Positions 31,178 through 40,333 of a stretch of 64,000 nucleotides of DNA are shown here, piece after piece. The DNA is from Gemmatimonadaceae bacterium (GTDB lineage: Bacteria > Gemmatimonadota > Gemmatimonadetes > Gemmatimonadales > Gemmatimonadaceae): the NCBI GenBank assembly GCA_013361935.1, contig JABFXC010000034.1:1-64000 (forward strand). The letters run 5' to 3'. The first letter of the stretch is position 1. Each line of letters starts with the position of its first letter. The notes under the pieces are model-generated. The model searched no databases. It saw only the letters and a program-made list of their open reading frames with translations, and was not told the origin of the DNA. Position numbers and translations under genes: made by a program.

Positions 31178-31543
31178 TCAGAGTGCGCGCGCCGGGCGAC
31201 GGCGCGCGCTGAAAAGCCCGGCGACGACGCCGGCGACACTTCCCGCGGAATCGGCCACCCAATCTTTCGGGTCGGCGGTGCGCCCGGGAATCCAGCGTTG
31301 ATGCAGCTCGTCGAGCCCACCGAACGCGACGAGCACGAGGAGCAGCACCAGCAGCTGCCAGACCCGCGCCGTTCGCTCGGATATCAGCGCCCGCGCGGCC
31401 AGGATCCCGAGCACGAGGTAGAGAAAGGCGTGGATCCCCTTGTCCGTGCCCGGCGGCGTCTGCACCGCGGGCATCGGCAGCGAGCTCACGACGACGATCA
31501 CTGCCGCCCAGCGGAGCGGCGCACCCCATCGTCGAACGTTCAC
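31178..31543 (-). CDS. VanZ-like family membrane protein
   Basis: A 121-aa protein with four predicted membrane helices and the VanZ-family features DKGIHAFLYLVLGILAARAL and GGLDELHQRWIPGRTADPKDW (conserved E-x-x-Q and D-x-x-D/N segments). VanZ itself gives low-level teicoplanin resistance, but chromosomal relatives like this have no defined role. Its start overlaps the EIIA stop by 4 nt; 19 nt separate it from aspS. Confidence 0.88.
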   Translation of the reverse strand: MNVRRWGAPLRWAAVIVVVSSLPMPAVQTPPGTDKGIHAFLYLVLGILAARALISERTARVWQLLVLLLVLVAFGGLDELHQRWIPGRTADPKDWVADSAGSVAGVVAGLFSARRRPARAL

Positions 31544-31998
31544 GCCGCCTCCGCCTGGCGGATGACGCGGACGAACTCCGCCCGGCTTGGCGCCCGCAGC
31601 AGCGCGCCGCGAACCTCCTCGCGGCGCACGAGGCGGGCGATGCGCGCGAGCGTCCGCACGTGCTCCCCCGCCGCCGTCTCCGGACCCACGAGCAGGAACA
31701 CGAGCCGCACCGGCTCGCCGTCGATCGCGCCATAGTCGATCGGATCGCGCGTGACGCCGGCGGCGATCGCCAGCTCGTCGACCACTGGAGTCCGGCCGTG
31801 CGGGATCGCGACGCCGGCGCCGAAGCCCGTGGTCATCTCGCGCTCACGGTCGCGGACGGCGGCGAGGATCGGAGCCTCCGATCCCGGCGCCAGCTTCGCG
31901 GCGACGAGCTCGACAAGCTCCTTGAAGACCTCGTCCTTCGTTCCAGCGGCGAGCGGCACCTTGACGCGACCCTCCACCAACAGGTCAGCGAGCAGCAC
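31540..31998 (-). CDS. PTS EIIA-type (fructose/Ntr) domain protein
   Basis: A single-domain PTS_EIIA_2 protein of about 152 aa. I placed the start at the GTG at 31998 (LLADLLVEGRVKVPL follows) because the domain begins there; no ATG is available nearby and the longer frame is a shadow. The phosphorylated His is in GVAIPHGRTP, and LVFLLVGPETAAGEHVRTL is conserved. No EIIB/EIIC is adjacent, so a regulatory (EIIA-Ntr-like) role is more likely than sugar uptake. It is the first gene of the long minus-strand run. Confidence 0.88.
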   Translation of the reverse strand: MLLADLLVEGRVKVPLAAGTKDEVFKELVELVAAKLAPGSEAPILAAVRDREREMTTGFGAGVAIPHGRTPVVDELAIAAGVTRDPIDYGAIDGEPVRLVFLLVGPETAAGEHVRTLARIARLVRREEVRGALLRAPSRAEFVRVIRQAEAA

Positions 31999-32075
31999 CG
32001 AAGTGACTGAAGCACATGGGAATGCAAAACTTAACGCACGTAGCGCCACCCGGGAAGCGGCGACGACCGACGCGC

Positions 32076-32104
32076 TTGACCCTCGCAGCGGGCTGGTGTA
32101 AGGT
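32076..32104 (+). promoter_or_regulatory. Candidate promoter for the barrel-like secreted protein (leaderless)
   Basis: TTGACC (32076-32081), 17 nt, TAAGGT (32099-32104). The predicted start of transcription falls on or next to the ATG at 32111, only 6 nt after the -10 element, so the message would be leaderless or nearly so. Confidence 0.5.
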
Positions 32105-32110
32105 CCGCCG

Positions 32111-33007
32111 ATGCGCCCCTCCGCCCACACCGCCGTGCTGCTCGCGCTGGCCGTCGCCGCGCCGGTGGGTGCACAGCGGGTTCCGGGGCGCGATCTCCTC
32201 GATCTCCCCCTCGGGACGCTGGCGGACGCGCCCACCCTGGCGGCCTCCGATGTCGTCCTCTGGAACCCGGCGATGATCATGGTGCCTGCGCCGCACCTGG
32301 GCCGCGTGGGATTCGCGGCGGTGCAGACGCCCCCCGACCTCGGCGCGAGCGCCGTGGGGATCATGGTGTCCGGGGCGCTCCCGCGGGACCTGGCGGCCGC
32401 CCTGTCCGTCGTGCGCGCCGGCGTGACCGGGCTCGCGCGGACCGAGAGCACCCCCGAGACGGCGCTCGGCGACATCCCGTACAACACCACCATGGCCTCC
32501 CTCGCCCTCGCGCGCCGCAACGAGCGCGTCACGGTCGGGCTCGCGGTGCGCTTCCGGCAGGGCACCGTCGACGTCGAGCGACGCGGAGCGGTGGGGATCG
32601 ACGGAGGAGTGCTCGGTGATTCCCTCTTCGGCCTGCCGATCCGCGGCGCGATGTCCACCTTTCTCTGGCGGCCGGCGAACGGCGACGACGAGGAGACCGC
32701 GTATTCCGGCGCGCTCGACGGTACGGTCTACCGGCTCGACTCGCTCGTGGAGGTCCGCACCGGGTATTCGCTGCTGATGGTCGAGCGCCGCACTACCGAG
32801 CACTACGCGTTCGTCGGCGCGACCGGGCGGCGCTGGGAGGCGCGCATCGGCCTCGCGCGGCACGAATCGTCCGGTGAATCGGAATGGTTTCTCCGCCTCG
32901 GAACCGGATTGCAGTATGGCCGGTATCACATCGGGGTCGCGCGCGAGGGTGGTCGCGACGAGCTCGGCGGCATCTACCAGTTCACCCTCGGCACGCTCAT
33001 CCGTTAG
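32111..33007 (+). CDS. Secreted, probably outer-membrane beta-barrel protein of unknown function
   Basis: A 298-aa protein with a signal peptide (MRPSAHTAVLLALAVAAPVGAQ). The mature part alternates hydrophobic and polar residues in short strands with aromatic ends (VTVGLAVRFRQGTVDVERRG; WFLRLGTGLQYGRYHIGVAR) and ends on a hydrophobic strand (GIYQFTLGTLIR), as outer-membrane barrels do. Opening lines with NPA after a D-V-W resemble PorV/FadL-like proteins only loosely. No family is claimed. The stop codon lies inside a copy of the dispersed CGTTAGGC motif, and rlmN starts 3 nt later, so the two may be co-transcribed. Confidence 0.75.
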   Translation: MRPSAHTAVLLALAVAAPVGAQRVPGRDLLDLPLGTLADAPTLAASDVVLWNPAMIMVPAPHLGRVGFAAVQTPPDLGASAVGIMVSGALPRDLAAALSVVRAGVTGLARTESTPETALGDIPYNTTMASLALARRNERVTVGLAVRFRQGTVDVERRGAVGIDGGVLGDSLFGLPIRGAMSTFLWRPANGDDEETAYSGALDGTVYRLDSLVEVRTGYSLLMVERRTTEHYAFVGATGRRWEARIGLARHESSGESEWFLRLGTGLQYGRYHIGVAREGGRDELGGIYQFTLGTLIR

Positions 33008-33010
33008 GCA

Positions 33011-34105
33011 ATGACCGACGCGACCTCGCAGCGCGAAAATCTGCTCGACCTCGTTCCAGCCGCGGCCGAGGAACGCCTCCGCGCGTTCTTCGCCGCGCGC
33101 GGCGAGCCGCCGTTTCGCGCCAAGCAGGTGGTGCGGCGGTTGTGGACCGCGCCGGCGCCAAGCTTCGCGGCGATGACCGAGCTGCCGCTCGCGTTGCGCG
33201 ACGCGCTCGACGCCGCGTTCGTGATCCCGCGACTGGAGCTTGCCGCGCGACAGAAGTCCGTGGACGGGACGGAGAAGTTTCTCTTCCGGATGGCCGACGG
33301 CCAGGGGATCGAGACCGTCGCGATCCCCGAGGGCAACCGCGTCACGCTCTGCATCTCCTCGCAGGCGGGATGCGCGCTCCAGTGCGCGTTCTGCGCGACC
33401 GGGGCGATGGGGTTCCAGCGCAACCTCCGGCTGCACGAGATCGCCGGCCAGGTGCGCGAGATGAAGCTGCTCGATCCTCCCATCGAGATCACGAACATCG
33501 TGTTCATGGGGATGGGCGAGCCGCTGATGAACTGGAAGTCGGTCGATGCCACGCTCACCGTGCTGAACGCGCCCGAGGGATTCGGGATCGGCGCGCGACA
33601 CATCACCGTGTCCACCGTGGGCATTCTGCCGGGCATCGTCGCGCTCGGCGAGCGTCCGGAGCAGTTCCGCCTCGCGATCTCGGTGCACGCGCCGACCGAT
33701 GACCTGCGCCAGTCGCTGATGCCGGTGAACACCAAGTATCCGCTCGCCGACGTGATCGACGCGGCGAAGGCCTTCGACCGGCGTGTGACGTTCGAGTACG
33801 TGATGCTCGGCGGCGTGAACGACCGGCTGGAGGACGCGCTGAACCTCGCGCGGCTCGCGAAGGAGTGCCGCGCCTTCGTGAACCTCATCCCGCTTCATCC
33901 GGGCGGCTCGATGGGTTTCAAGCCGACGCCAGCCGACGCGATCGTCCGCTTCGCGCGCGAGCTGCGGAAGGCGGGTGTCGAGGTCGCGATCCGGAAGAGC
34001 CGCGGGAAGGACATCGCCGCGGCGTGCGGCCAGCTACGGGTAGAACGGCTCGGCCGGCGGGCGCCACGCGTCGCCGAGCAGAACGGTCACGTCGAGGTAG
34101 CGTGA
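33011..34105 (+). CDS. rlmN: Dual-specificity rRNA/tRNA adenine-C2 methyltransferase RlmN
   Basis: A 364-aa radical-SAM enzyme that makes 2-methyladenosine at A2503 of 23S rRNA and A37 of some tRNAs. The cluster motif is CALQCAFCATG, followed by ITNIVFMGMGEPLMN. The second catalytic Cys is expected in AAACGQL near the C-terminus, which is present. The last 24 residues or so extend beyond that motif and overlap, on the opposite strand, the end of the LytR_C gene by 72 nt. Start ATG lies 3 nt after the previous stop. Confidence 0.96.
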   Translation: MTDATSQRENLLDLVPAAAEERLRAFFAARGEPPFRAKQVVRRLWTAPAPSFAAMTELPLALRDALDAAFVIPRLELAARQKSVDGTEKFLFRMADGQGIETVAIPEGNRVTLCISSQAGCALQCAFCATGAMGFQRNLRLHEIAGQVREMKLLDPPIEITNIVFMGMGEPLMNWKSVDATLTVLNAPEGFGIGARHITVSTVGILPGIVALGERPEQFRLAISVHAPTDDLRQSLMPVNTKYPLADVIDAAKAFDRRVTFEYVMLGGVNDRLEDALNLARLAKECRAFVNLIPLHPGGSMGFKPTPADAIVRFARELRKAGVEVAIRKSRGKDIAAACGQLRVERLGRRAPRVAEQNGHVEVA

Positions 34106-34471
34106 CGTGTCGGGGCGCGACTCGACGCGAGTCGCGCCGAGCGCCTTCGCGACGAGCGCGGCCCATTCCGGATGGTTCGACCGGTCGAGCACGAGCGTGC
34201 TGTCGCGCGCGGGCTGCGTAGTCCCGACGTCGACGACGTCGAATCCGCGGTCTCGCAGATGGAGCGTGGCGCGGCGGGCGAGTCCGCGGACGCGCGTCGC
34301 GTTGAGCACCTGCACGCGGACCCGCACTCCCTCCGGCGCGCGAACGTCCGTGGCGTGATAGCGGCCGCCCGAGGAGGCGGCTCGGCCGCGCAGCGCCCAC
34401 GTCGCCACCGCCGCAATCGCCACGATCGCGACTCCGGCGGCGATCGCGCGCTTCAGCGCACGAGGTTCCAC
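34034..34471 (-). CDS. LytR C-terminal-domain membrane protein
   Basis: A protein of about 145 aa. I chose the GTG at 34471, inside the end of the yqeK gene; a CTG overlapping the yqeK stop is the alternative. One N-terminal membrane helix (AIAAGVAIVAIAAVATWAL) is followed by a LytR_C domain (about 45-140: VRVQVLNATRVRGLARRATLHL, VLDRSNHPEWAALVAKAL, DVTVLLGDAW). It is probably anchored in the inner membrane with the domain outside. LytR_C domains occur with cell-wall polymer ligases, but this protein has no LCP domain. The last 72 nt overlap rlmN on the other strand. Confidence 0.82.
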   Translation of the reverse strand: MEPRALKRAIAAGVAIVAIAAVATWALRGRAASSGGRYHATDVRAPEGVRVRVQVLNATRVRGLARRATLHLRDRGFDVVDVGTTQPARDSTLVLDRSNHPEWAALVAKALGATRVESRPDTSRYLDVTVLLGDAWRPPAEPFYP

Positions 34472-34983
34472 AGCGACACCGTCTCCGGAAAAAGCGTGTG
34501 TCCCTCGCGCAGCGCGTGCTCGATGCGCATGCGGACCACCTGACGGAAGGTGCCGTTGAAGTCGGTCGCGACCTTGTCGGCCAGATACGCGCGATCGGCG
34601 GGCATGAAGCGGCGGCCGGGCTCGAGGAAGTCGGCCATGAACAGCGCGCGCCCGAGCCGCTTCCACGCTGCGCTCCCCACGGTGTGCCAGCGGATCGCGT
34701 CGAGCATCTCGGCGCGGCGGTCTCCCTCGCGCTCCAGGTAGGCGGCTGTGGCTGGACCGTGCAGCATCTCGGAGGTGAAGTCGGCGCGAGGGACGAGCGC
34801 CCGCAGCTCGCTCTCCGGGGAGTCGCGCAGGGCGTCGTGCAGCACCGCCGCGTCGCGCCAGGCGCGCGCCTCCTCGGGCGGGACGCCGAGCTGGAACGCC
34901 CAGCGCTCCATGAGCTCCGTGACGCGCTCGATATGCGCGCGGCGCTTCTCGCTGACGCAGGCCCACGAGGGAAGCTGGATCAT
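34453..34983 (-). CDS. YqeK-like HD-domain hydrolase
   Basis: A 176-aa HD-superfamily protein with HIERV, VLHDALRD, MLHGPATAAYL, AIRWHTVGS and FMADFLEPGR in the order found in YqeK, which hydrolyses diadenosine tetraphosphate. In many bacteria yqeK lies near nadD and rsfS; here it follows panC (4-nt overlap) and precedes the LytR_C gene (19-nt overlap). Function by family only. Confidence 0.85.
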   Translation of the reverse strand: MIQLPSWACVSEKRRAHIERVTELMERWAFQLGVPPEEARAWRDAAVLHDALRDSPESELRALVPRADFTSEMLHGPATAAYLEREGDRRAEMLDAIRWHTVGSAAWKRLGRALFMADFLEPGRRFMPADRAYLADKVATDFNGTFRQVVRMRIEHALREGHTLFPETVSLWNLVR

Positions 34984-35825
34984 GCGCCGAGCACGAGGTT
35001 GTCGATGAGCCGCGTCCTGCCCACTCGGGCCGCGATCATCGCCACGGTCCCGGGCTCGGCCGTCTCCACAGGCTCCAGCGACGTGCCGTTGGCGAGCGCG
35101 AGATAGTCGATGCGGACCGAGGGCTCGCCGTCCAGGACTCGGCGGCCCGCCGTGAGCAGCGCGTCGGCGCGGCGCTCGCCGCGATCGAAGGCATCGCGCA
35201 TCGCGAAGAGCGCGCGCGAGAGGGCGAGGGCCCGGCCACGCTCGGCGTCGGAGAGGTAGCTGTTCAGGCTGGACATCGCGAGCACGTCCGGCTCGCGGGT
35301 CGTCGGCGCGACGACGATCTCCGTCGGGATCGCGAGATCGTCGACCATCGCGCGAACGAGCGTCGCCTGCTGCACGTCCTTCTGCCCGAAGACGGCGACG
35401 TCCGGCTGGACGATGTTCAGCAGCTTCGCCACCACGGTGAGCACGCCGGCGAAATGCCCCGGCCGAACCTCACCCTCCCACCGGCGGTGCAGCGCGCAAG
35501 GGATCACCTCCGCGCGCATCTCCCGCGGATACATCTCCTTCGCGTCGGGCATGAAGAGCAGATCGACGCCCCGCGCGCTCGCCTTCGCCGCGTCGCCGTC
35601 GCGGTCGCGCGGGTAGCTCGCGAGATCTTCCGTCGGCGCGAACTGCAGCGGATTCACGAAGATGCTCATCACGACGAACGCGGCGCGACGGCGGGCCTCG
35701 TCGACGAGCGTGAGGTGTCCCTCGTGCAGGAACCCCATCGTCGGCACGAAGGCGATCCGCTTCCCTTCCGCGCGCGCCGCCCCGACCGCCGCGCGCACCT
35801 CGGCGATCCGTTCGACGGTGCGCAT
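34980..35825 (-). CDS. panC: Pantoate--beta-alanine ligase
   Basis: A 281-aa pantothenate synthetase that joins pantoate and beta-alanine with ATP. Start ATG at 35825 shares one base with the panB stop. The motifs PTMGFLHEGHLTLVDEA (HxGH nucleotide site), FVNPLQFAPTEDL, VFGQKDVQQ and LAMSSLNSYLS are intact. It works with PanB, encoded immediately upstream, in coenzyme A synthesis. Confidence 0.96.
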   Translation of the reverse strand: MRTVERIAEVRAAVGAARAEGKRIAFVPTMGFLHEGHLTLVDEARRRAAFVVMSIFVNPLQFAPTEDLASYPRDRDGDAAKASARGVDLLFMPDAKEMYPREMRAEVIPCALHRRWEGEVRPGHFAGVLTVVAKLLNIVQPDVAVFGQKDVQQATLVRAMVDDLAIPTEIVVAPTTREPDVLAMSSLNSYLSDAERGRALALSRALFAMRDAFDRGERRADALLTAGRRVLDGEPSVRIDYLALANGTSLEPVETAEPGTVAMIAARVGRTRLIDNLVLGA

Positions 35826-36631
35826 CAGAAGCTGTGGGCCTCGTCGGGGTAGCGGCCGCTGCGCGTCTCGTCGGCGAATCCGCGGATGGCGGCGCGCGCC
35901 GCGTCGCCGAGTTCGGCGTAGCGCTTGAGGAACTTCGGGGCGAAGCCGGCGTTCAGGCCGAGGAGGTCGGGGAGCACGAGCACCTGTCCGTCGCATCCCG
36001 GTCCCGCGCCGATCCCTATCGTCGGGATGCGGACCGACTCGGTCACGCGGCGCGCGACCGCCGCGGGCATGAGCTCGAGGACGATCGAGAACGCGCCGGC
36101 GTCCTCGAGCCGCTTCGCCTCGTCGAGGAGACGCCGCTCGCCGGCCTCGTCGCGCCCCTGCACGCGCGCGCCGCCTAACGCGTGAATCGACTGCGGGGTG
36201 AAGCCGAGGTGGCCCATCACCGGCACGCCCATCTCCACGACCCGGCGCACCGTCTCGGCGCGCGACGGGCTCCCCCCCTCGAGCTTCACCGCCTGCGCGG
36301 CGGTCTCCTGCATCACCCGTCCGGCGTTGCGCATCGCGTCCTCGGCGCTCACCTGATAGGTCATGAACGGGAGATCGATGACGAGGAGCGCGCGGCGGCA
36401 CCCGCGGCGCACCATGGTCGCGTGGTAGATCATCTGGTCGAGCGTAACGCCGAGCGTCGAGTCGAGCCCGGCGACGACGTTGCCCAGCGAGTCGCCGACG
36501 AGGATCGCGTCGACGCCGGATTCGTCGACGATCCGCGCGAAGAGCGCGTCGTACGCGGTGACCATCACGAGCTTCTCGCCGCCCTTGCGCGCCGCGAAGT
36601 CGCGGATCGTGACTGCCTTCTCGTCGGTCAT
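35825..36631 (-). CDS. panB: 3-methyl-2-oxobutanoate hydroxymethyltransferase
   Basis: A 268-aa TIM-barrel enzyme using 5,10-methylene-THF to make ketopantoate. I chose the ATG at 36631, which overlaps the folK stop by 4 nt. Motifs: MVTAYDALFARIVDESGVDA, LVGDSLGNVVAGLDST, VMGHLGFTPQSIHALGG and GIGAGPGCDGQVLVLPDLLG. The folate genes immediately upstream supply its cofactor. The Leu-Gly at IHALGG uses TTA-GGC within the dispersed 8-bp motif. Confidence 0.96.
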   Translation of the reverse strand: MTDEKAVTIRDFAARKGGEKLVMVTAYDALFARIVDESGVDAILVGDSLGNVVAGLDSTLGVTLDQMIYHATMVRRGCRRALLVIDLPFMTYQVSAEDAMRNAGRVMQETAAQAVKLEGGSPSRAETVRRVVEMGVPVMGHLGFTPQSIHALGGARVQGRDEAGERRLLDEAKRLEDAGAFSIVLELMPAAVARRVTESVRIPTIGIGAGPGCDGQVLVLPDLLGLNAGFAPKFLKRYAELGDAARAAIRGFADETRSGRYPDEAHSF

Positions 36632-37044
36632 CGGATGTCGTGGGCGCCGAGCTCGTCGAGCTCGCGGCGCCAGAAGTCGCGGTTGGACAGCTCGGGGTGC
36701 GGCACGCGGCAATCGGGAGAATCGGAGCGCTGCGCGCGCATGGCGACGATGTCGAGGTCGAGAGTGCGCGCGCCCCAGCGCTCGCCGCGGACGCGGCCGG
36801 CGCGCGTCTCGATGGCGAGCAGCGCTTCGAGAAGCGCTCGCGGCGACAGCTCCGTCTCGATCGCCGCCATCTGGTTGAGGTATGTGCCCTGCCCCGCCGG
36901 ACCGATGGGCGCGGTCTCCTCGACGCGCGTCACGGCGAGCACGCGCGAGCGCGGCAGCGCGGCGAGCCCGGCGCGCCCCAGCGCGAGGTTCGCGTCACGA
37001 TCGCCGAGGTTGGACCCGAGCGCGACATAGGCGACGTCACGCAC
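36628..37044 (-). CDS. folK: 2-amino-4-hydroxy-6-hydroxymethyldihydropteridine pyrophosphokinase
   Basis: A 138-aa HPPK of short bacterial length. The start is taken as the GTG at 37044, 8 nt inside the end of folB, because conserved sequence (YVALGSNLGDRDANL) begins four codons later. The diagnostic GERWGARTLDLDIV and PHPELSNRDFW motifs are present. It transfers pyrophosphate to hydroxymethyldihydropterin, the step after FolB. Confidence 0.94.
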   Translation of the reverse strand: MRDVAYVALGSNLGDRDANLALGRAGLAALPRSRVLAVTRVEETAPIGPAGQGTYLNQMAAIETELSPRALLEALLAIETRAGRVRGERWGARTLDLDIVAMRAQRSDSPDCRVPHPELSNRDFWRRELDELGAHDIR

Positions 37045-37393
37045 GCGCGCGATCGACGACCACTTCGGCGAAGGCGAGCGGACCGGGGAGCGCGACGTTC
37101 GGCTTCCGGACGGCGACGCGGACGCGAGCCACCGCGTGCTCGCGGAGGACCATCGTTCCCAGCTCGTCGGCGATCGACTCCAGCAGCAGCGCGTCGCGGC
37201 CGACGACCGTCGCGGCGGCGTCGTAGAGCGCGCGGTAGTCGACGATGCTCGCCGTGGTCGCCGGGCCGTGGCGCTCGTGCCAGACGGTGAGATCGACCTC
37301 GATCGGCTGCGGATGCTCGCGCTCGTGCGGGAGGACGCCGACCCGCGCGTGAAAGCGCATCGCGCGGAGGGTGATCGCTTCTCTGACTGGCAC
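37037..37393 (-). CDS. folB: Dihydroneopterin aldolase
   Basis: A 118-aa FolB with the expected early sequence MRFHARVGVLPHEREHPQPI and the conserved Tyr/Lys-type features (YRALYDAAATVV, LLLESIADELG). The start is GTG at 37393. A strong promoter-like sequence ends 6 nt before it. It appears to be the first gene of a folB-folK-panB-panC-yqeK-lytR_C operon whose members overlap end to end. Confidence 0.94.
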   Translation of the reverse strand: MPVREAITLRAMRFHARVGVLPHEREHPQPIEVDLTVWHERHGPATTASIVDYRALYDAAATVVGRDALLLESIADELGTMVLREHAVARVRVAVRKPNVALPGPLAFAEVVVDRARA

Positions 37394-37399
37394 GAGGTC

Positions 37400-37428
37400 A
37401 ACGTATCGGAGCGCCGGGACACTGTCAA
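37400..37428 (-). promoter_or_regulatory. Candidate promoter of the folB operon (leaderless)
   Basis: On the minus strand a perfect TTGACA (37428-37423) is followed after 17 nt by TACGTT (37405-37400); 6 nt later comes the GTG start of folB. The predicted transcript would start at or within a base or two of the start codon, leaving no room for a Shine-Dalgarno site. Confidence 0.6.
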
Positions 37429-37443
37429 ACGCGCGAGGCGCGC

Positions 37444-39525
37444 TCAGGCCACGCTCGTCAGGCGCCGCGTGAGCTCGGTGAGATAGGCGGCGACGTCGCG
37501 CAGCTCGTGGGTGGCACCCTCGAGCTCGCGGAGCGCCGTCGCCTGCTGCGTCGCCGAGTCGGAGACGGCCATCGCGCCCTCGCGGTTGCGCGAGGAGATC
37601 TCGGTGACCCGCTCGACGCGGTCGCGCAGCCGCTCGAACTCCGCCTCCTGCTCGCGCGACACCGTGGCGATGCGGCCGGCGCGCTCCGATCCGGCGGCGG
37701 TGGTCGTCACGATCTGGTCGAGCGCGGCCAGCGCCGCCTCCGACAGCGTCTCGACGTCGGCGACGATCGTCTCGCCGTCCTTCACCTTCGCCGCGACACG
37801 CTTCATCCGGTCGTGGAACCCCTCGAGCATGTCGCTCACCTCGTTCGCCGCGCGCGCGCTCTGCTCGGCGAGCTTGCGCACCTCGTCGGCGACCACGGCG
37901 AAGCCCAGGCCGCGATCCCCGGCGCGGGCCGCCTCGATCGCCGCGTTCACGGCGAGCAGGTTGGTCTGGTCGGCGATCTCGCGGATGACGGTGATGAACT
38001 CGAACAGCTCCCGCGTCGAGCTGGCGAGCACGCTGATCTGCGCGGCGCTCTCGCTGACCACCCCCTTCGCGCCGACCAGCCGCTCGATCGCGGTCCCGAT
38101 CGTGCCGCGATGCTCGGTCGCGATCTGGGTGGCGCGGGCGCTCGCGTCCGCCGCCGCGCCGCCGTCGGCCGCCACGGCCGCCGTCGCGCGGTGCAGCGAC
38201 TGCGTCATCTCCAGCGACCGGCCGAGCTGGTCGCTCTCCTCGGCGATCGCGCGCGTGATCTCACCGACGGTCTTCGCGACCGCCTCTCCACCGCTTCGCA
38301 GCGCCTTCGCCGACTGGTTCAGCGTCGCCACCTGGGCGCCGACGCGATCGACCGCGGCCAGCAGCGGCGTGCGCAGGTCGTGGATGTGCAGCGTCGTCGC
38401 GAGCTGGTTCGCGGAACGCTGCAGCAGCTGCAGCTCCTTGTCGCCGTAGCTCGAGCGCTTGTGGTGTTCCAGCTCGAGGATCCCGACCATGCGGTCGCCG
38501 AAGCGCAGCGGAATGACGACGGCGCTCCGTGCGGACGCACGCGGGTTCGCCACGCGCCCGTCGCGCGGCGCGTCGCTGATGACGATCGGCTCGCCGGTCT
38601 CGAGCGCCTTCGCGCGCAGCTCGCCCCCCTCGACGGTGGGCGACTGCGTCTCGTCGAGCATGCCCGGGCCGGCGCGGAACACCATGCGCAGCTGACCGGC
38701 ATGGAAGCGCCAGATGCGGAAGTCCTGCCAGTCCACGAGGCGATGCGCGAGACTCTGGATCCGGTTGAACGCCTCGCCGAGCGACACGTCGCTCGAGACG
38801 ACCTGCTCCATCGCGTGGATCTTGTTCAGCTCCTCCGCGGCGATCGATTCCTCGAGGATCTTCTTCACGAGCAGCCCGGCCGCCATCAGCACCGTGAGGA
38901 CGACGAGCCAGCCGACGATCTTGAACGTCGCCAGCGTCGCGACCACGATCGCGATCGCGGTCGTGCTCACCCCGAAAGCGATCACCTCGTAGCGGAGGAT
39001 GAGGGACTTCTCCTCCGGGCGCAGCTTGTCGCGGAAGAGCAGCGTGAAGTAGAGCAGCGCGCGGCTGAGCAGGAAGTAGCTGAAGACGAAGACCGACGCC
39101 GCCGGGATGATGTCCGCCGACAGCAGGCTGCCGTGCGTCGCGTCGCCCATCACCGCGAGCGCGGAGAAGAAGCCATACGACGACGCGAGCGCGATCACCT
39201 CGCGGCCGGCGTTGATCCAGCCGACTTCCGCCGGCTTGCGCAGCAGCAGCCAGTCCGCGAAGAAGACGCCCGCGTACATGCCGAGCGCGGTCGCCGGTGC
39301 GCCGAGCACGATCGCGCCGCCCACCGCGATCATCCCGAGGAGGTTGAGCGCGGAGTACTTCGTCAGCGAGATCTGGAAGCGGCGCAGCGCGACGGTCGCC
39401 ATGCCGACCATCGTGATGCCCCACACGCGCGTGACCCACGCCTCTCCGTGGAGAAGCGTGAGCAGCAGGATCGCCGACCCGGCGACCGCGAGCGCGCGGG
39501 CGTAGTACTTCAGGAAGAGACGCAC
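37444..39525 (-). CDS. Membrane chemoreceptor-like protein with GAF and MCP signalling domains
   Basis: A 693-aa protein; I chose the GTG at 39525, 7 nt after trpA. About seven hydrophobic helices (residues 10-250) with short loops, then a GAF domain (about 275-410, including [15 protein letters not shown] and [20 protein letters not shown]) and a methyl-accepting signalling domain ending about residue 690, with hairpin tip [18 protein letters not shown]. There is no large periplasmic ligand domain and no clear HAMP. It probably senses through membrane helices or the GAF domain. No CheA/W/R genes are in the window. Confidence 0.88.
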   Translation of the reverse strand: MRLFLKYYARALAVAGSAILLLTLLHGEAWVTRVWGITMVGMATVALRRFQISLTKYSALNLLGMIAVGGAIVLGAPATALGMYAGVFFADWLLLRKPAEVGWINAGREVIALASSYGFFSALAVMGDATHGSLLSADIIPAASVFVFSYFLLSRALLYFTLLFRDKLRPEEKSLILRYEVIAFGVSTTAIAIVVATLATFKIVGWLVVLTVLMAAGLLVKKILEESIAAEELNKIHAMEQVVSSDVSLGEAFNRIQSLAHRLVDWQDFRIWRFHAGQLRMVFRAGPGMLDETQSPTVEGGELRAKALETGEPIVISDAPRDGRVANPRASARSAVVIPLRFGDRMVGILELEHHKRSSYGDKELQLLQRSANQLATTLHIHDLRTPLLAAVDRVGAQVATLNQSAKALRSGGEAVAKTVGEITRAIAEESDQLGRSLEMTQSLHRATAAVAADGGAAADASARATQIATEHRGTIGTAIERLVGAKGVVSESAAQISVLASSTRELFEFITVIREIADQTNLLAVNAAIEAARAGDRGLGFAVVADEVRKLAEQSARAANEVSDMLEGFHDRMKRVAAKVKDGETIVADVETLSEAALAALDQIVTTTAAGSERAGRIATVSREQEAEFERLRDRVERVTEISSRNREGAMAVSDSATQQATALRELEGATHELRDVAAYLTELTRRLTSVA

Positions 39526-39532
39526 GCGTCGC

Positions 39533-40333
39533 TCAGCCGGCGTCGATGGCGGAGCGCATCGCGCGGGCGAGCGAGAGCGCGCTCTCCACGCTCTCCTCGG
39601 CGGCACGGACGATGGCGCTGCCGACGACCACGCCATCGGCCATCTCCGCCACCGTCCGCGCCTGATCCGGCTGCGAGATGCCGAAGCCGACGCAGACCGG
39701 GAGCGTGGTCACCGCGCGCAGCCGCCGCATCGTGTCGCCGAGCTCGGGCGGGAGCGACTGCTGGACGCCGGTCACGCCGAGTCGGCTGATGAGGTACACG
39801 AAGCCGCGCCCGTGCTTCGCGATCTCGCGCATCCGCGACGCGGGCGTCGTCGGCGCGACGAGCCGCACGAAGGCCAGCGGCCCTTCGCCGAACCAGCTCT
39901 CCAGATCGGGATCGGCGCCGACCGGGAGATCGGTGACGAGCACTCCGGCGACGCCCGCGTCGCGCGCGCGAACGAGGACGTCGCGGCCGGCGGCGAGGAG
40001 CGGGTTGAGATAGCTGAACAGGACGACGGGGATCGGCGATTTCGCTCGCGCGATGAGCTCGAGCGTGCGCTCGAGGTTCATCCCGTGGCCGAGGGCGCGC
40101 TGCGAGCTTCCCTGGATCACTGGTCCGTCGGCCATCGGGTCGGAGAACGGGACGCCGACCTCGATCGCGTCGGCGCCGACGTCGGCGAGGCCCTGCACGA
40201 GATCGAGCGAGCGCTCGATGTCCGGGTGGCCCGCGGTCACGTACGGGACGAGCGCCCGCCGCCCTTTGGCGCGGAGCGTCTCGAAGCGCTGCGACAGCTG
40301 GTCAGGCGAAGTAGTCGCTGACGCGGATCCCAT
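39533..40333 (-). CDS. trpA: Tryptophan synthase alpha chain
   Basis: A 266-aa TIM barrel. Start ATG at 40333, with 32 nt of overlap into the end of the HD-GYP gene; a longer frame to 40372 is possible. The catalytic Glu lies in [20 protein letters not shown] and the Asp in [25 protein letters not shown] and [11 protein letters not shown] are conserved. It cleaves indole-3-glycerol phosphate and passes indole to TrpB. It is separated from trpB by two signalling genes, which is unusual. Confidence 0.95.
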   Translation of the reverse strand: MGSASATTSPDQLSQRFETLRAKGRRALVPYVTAGHPDIERSLDLVQGLADVGADAIEVGVPFSDPMADGPVIQGSSQRALGHGMNLERTLELIARAKSPIPVVLFSYLNPLLAAGRDVLVRARDAGVAGVLVTDLPVGADPDLESWFGEGPLAFVRLVAPTTPASRMREIAKHGRGFVYLISRLGVTGVQQSLPPELGDTMRRLRAVTTLPVCVGFGISQPDQARTVAEMADGVVVGSAIVRAAEESVESALSLARAMRSAIDAG

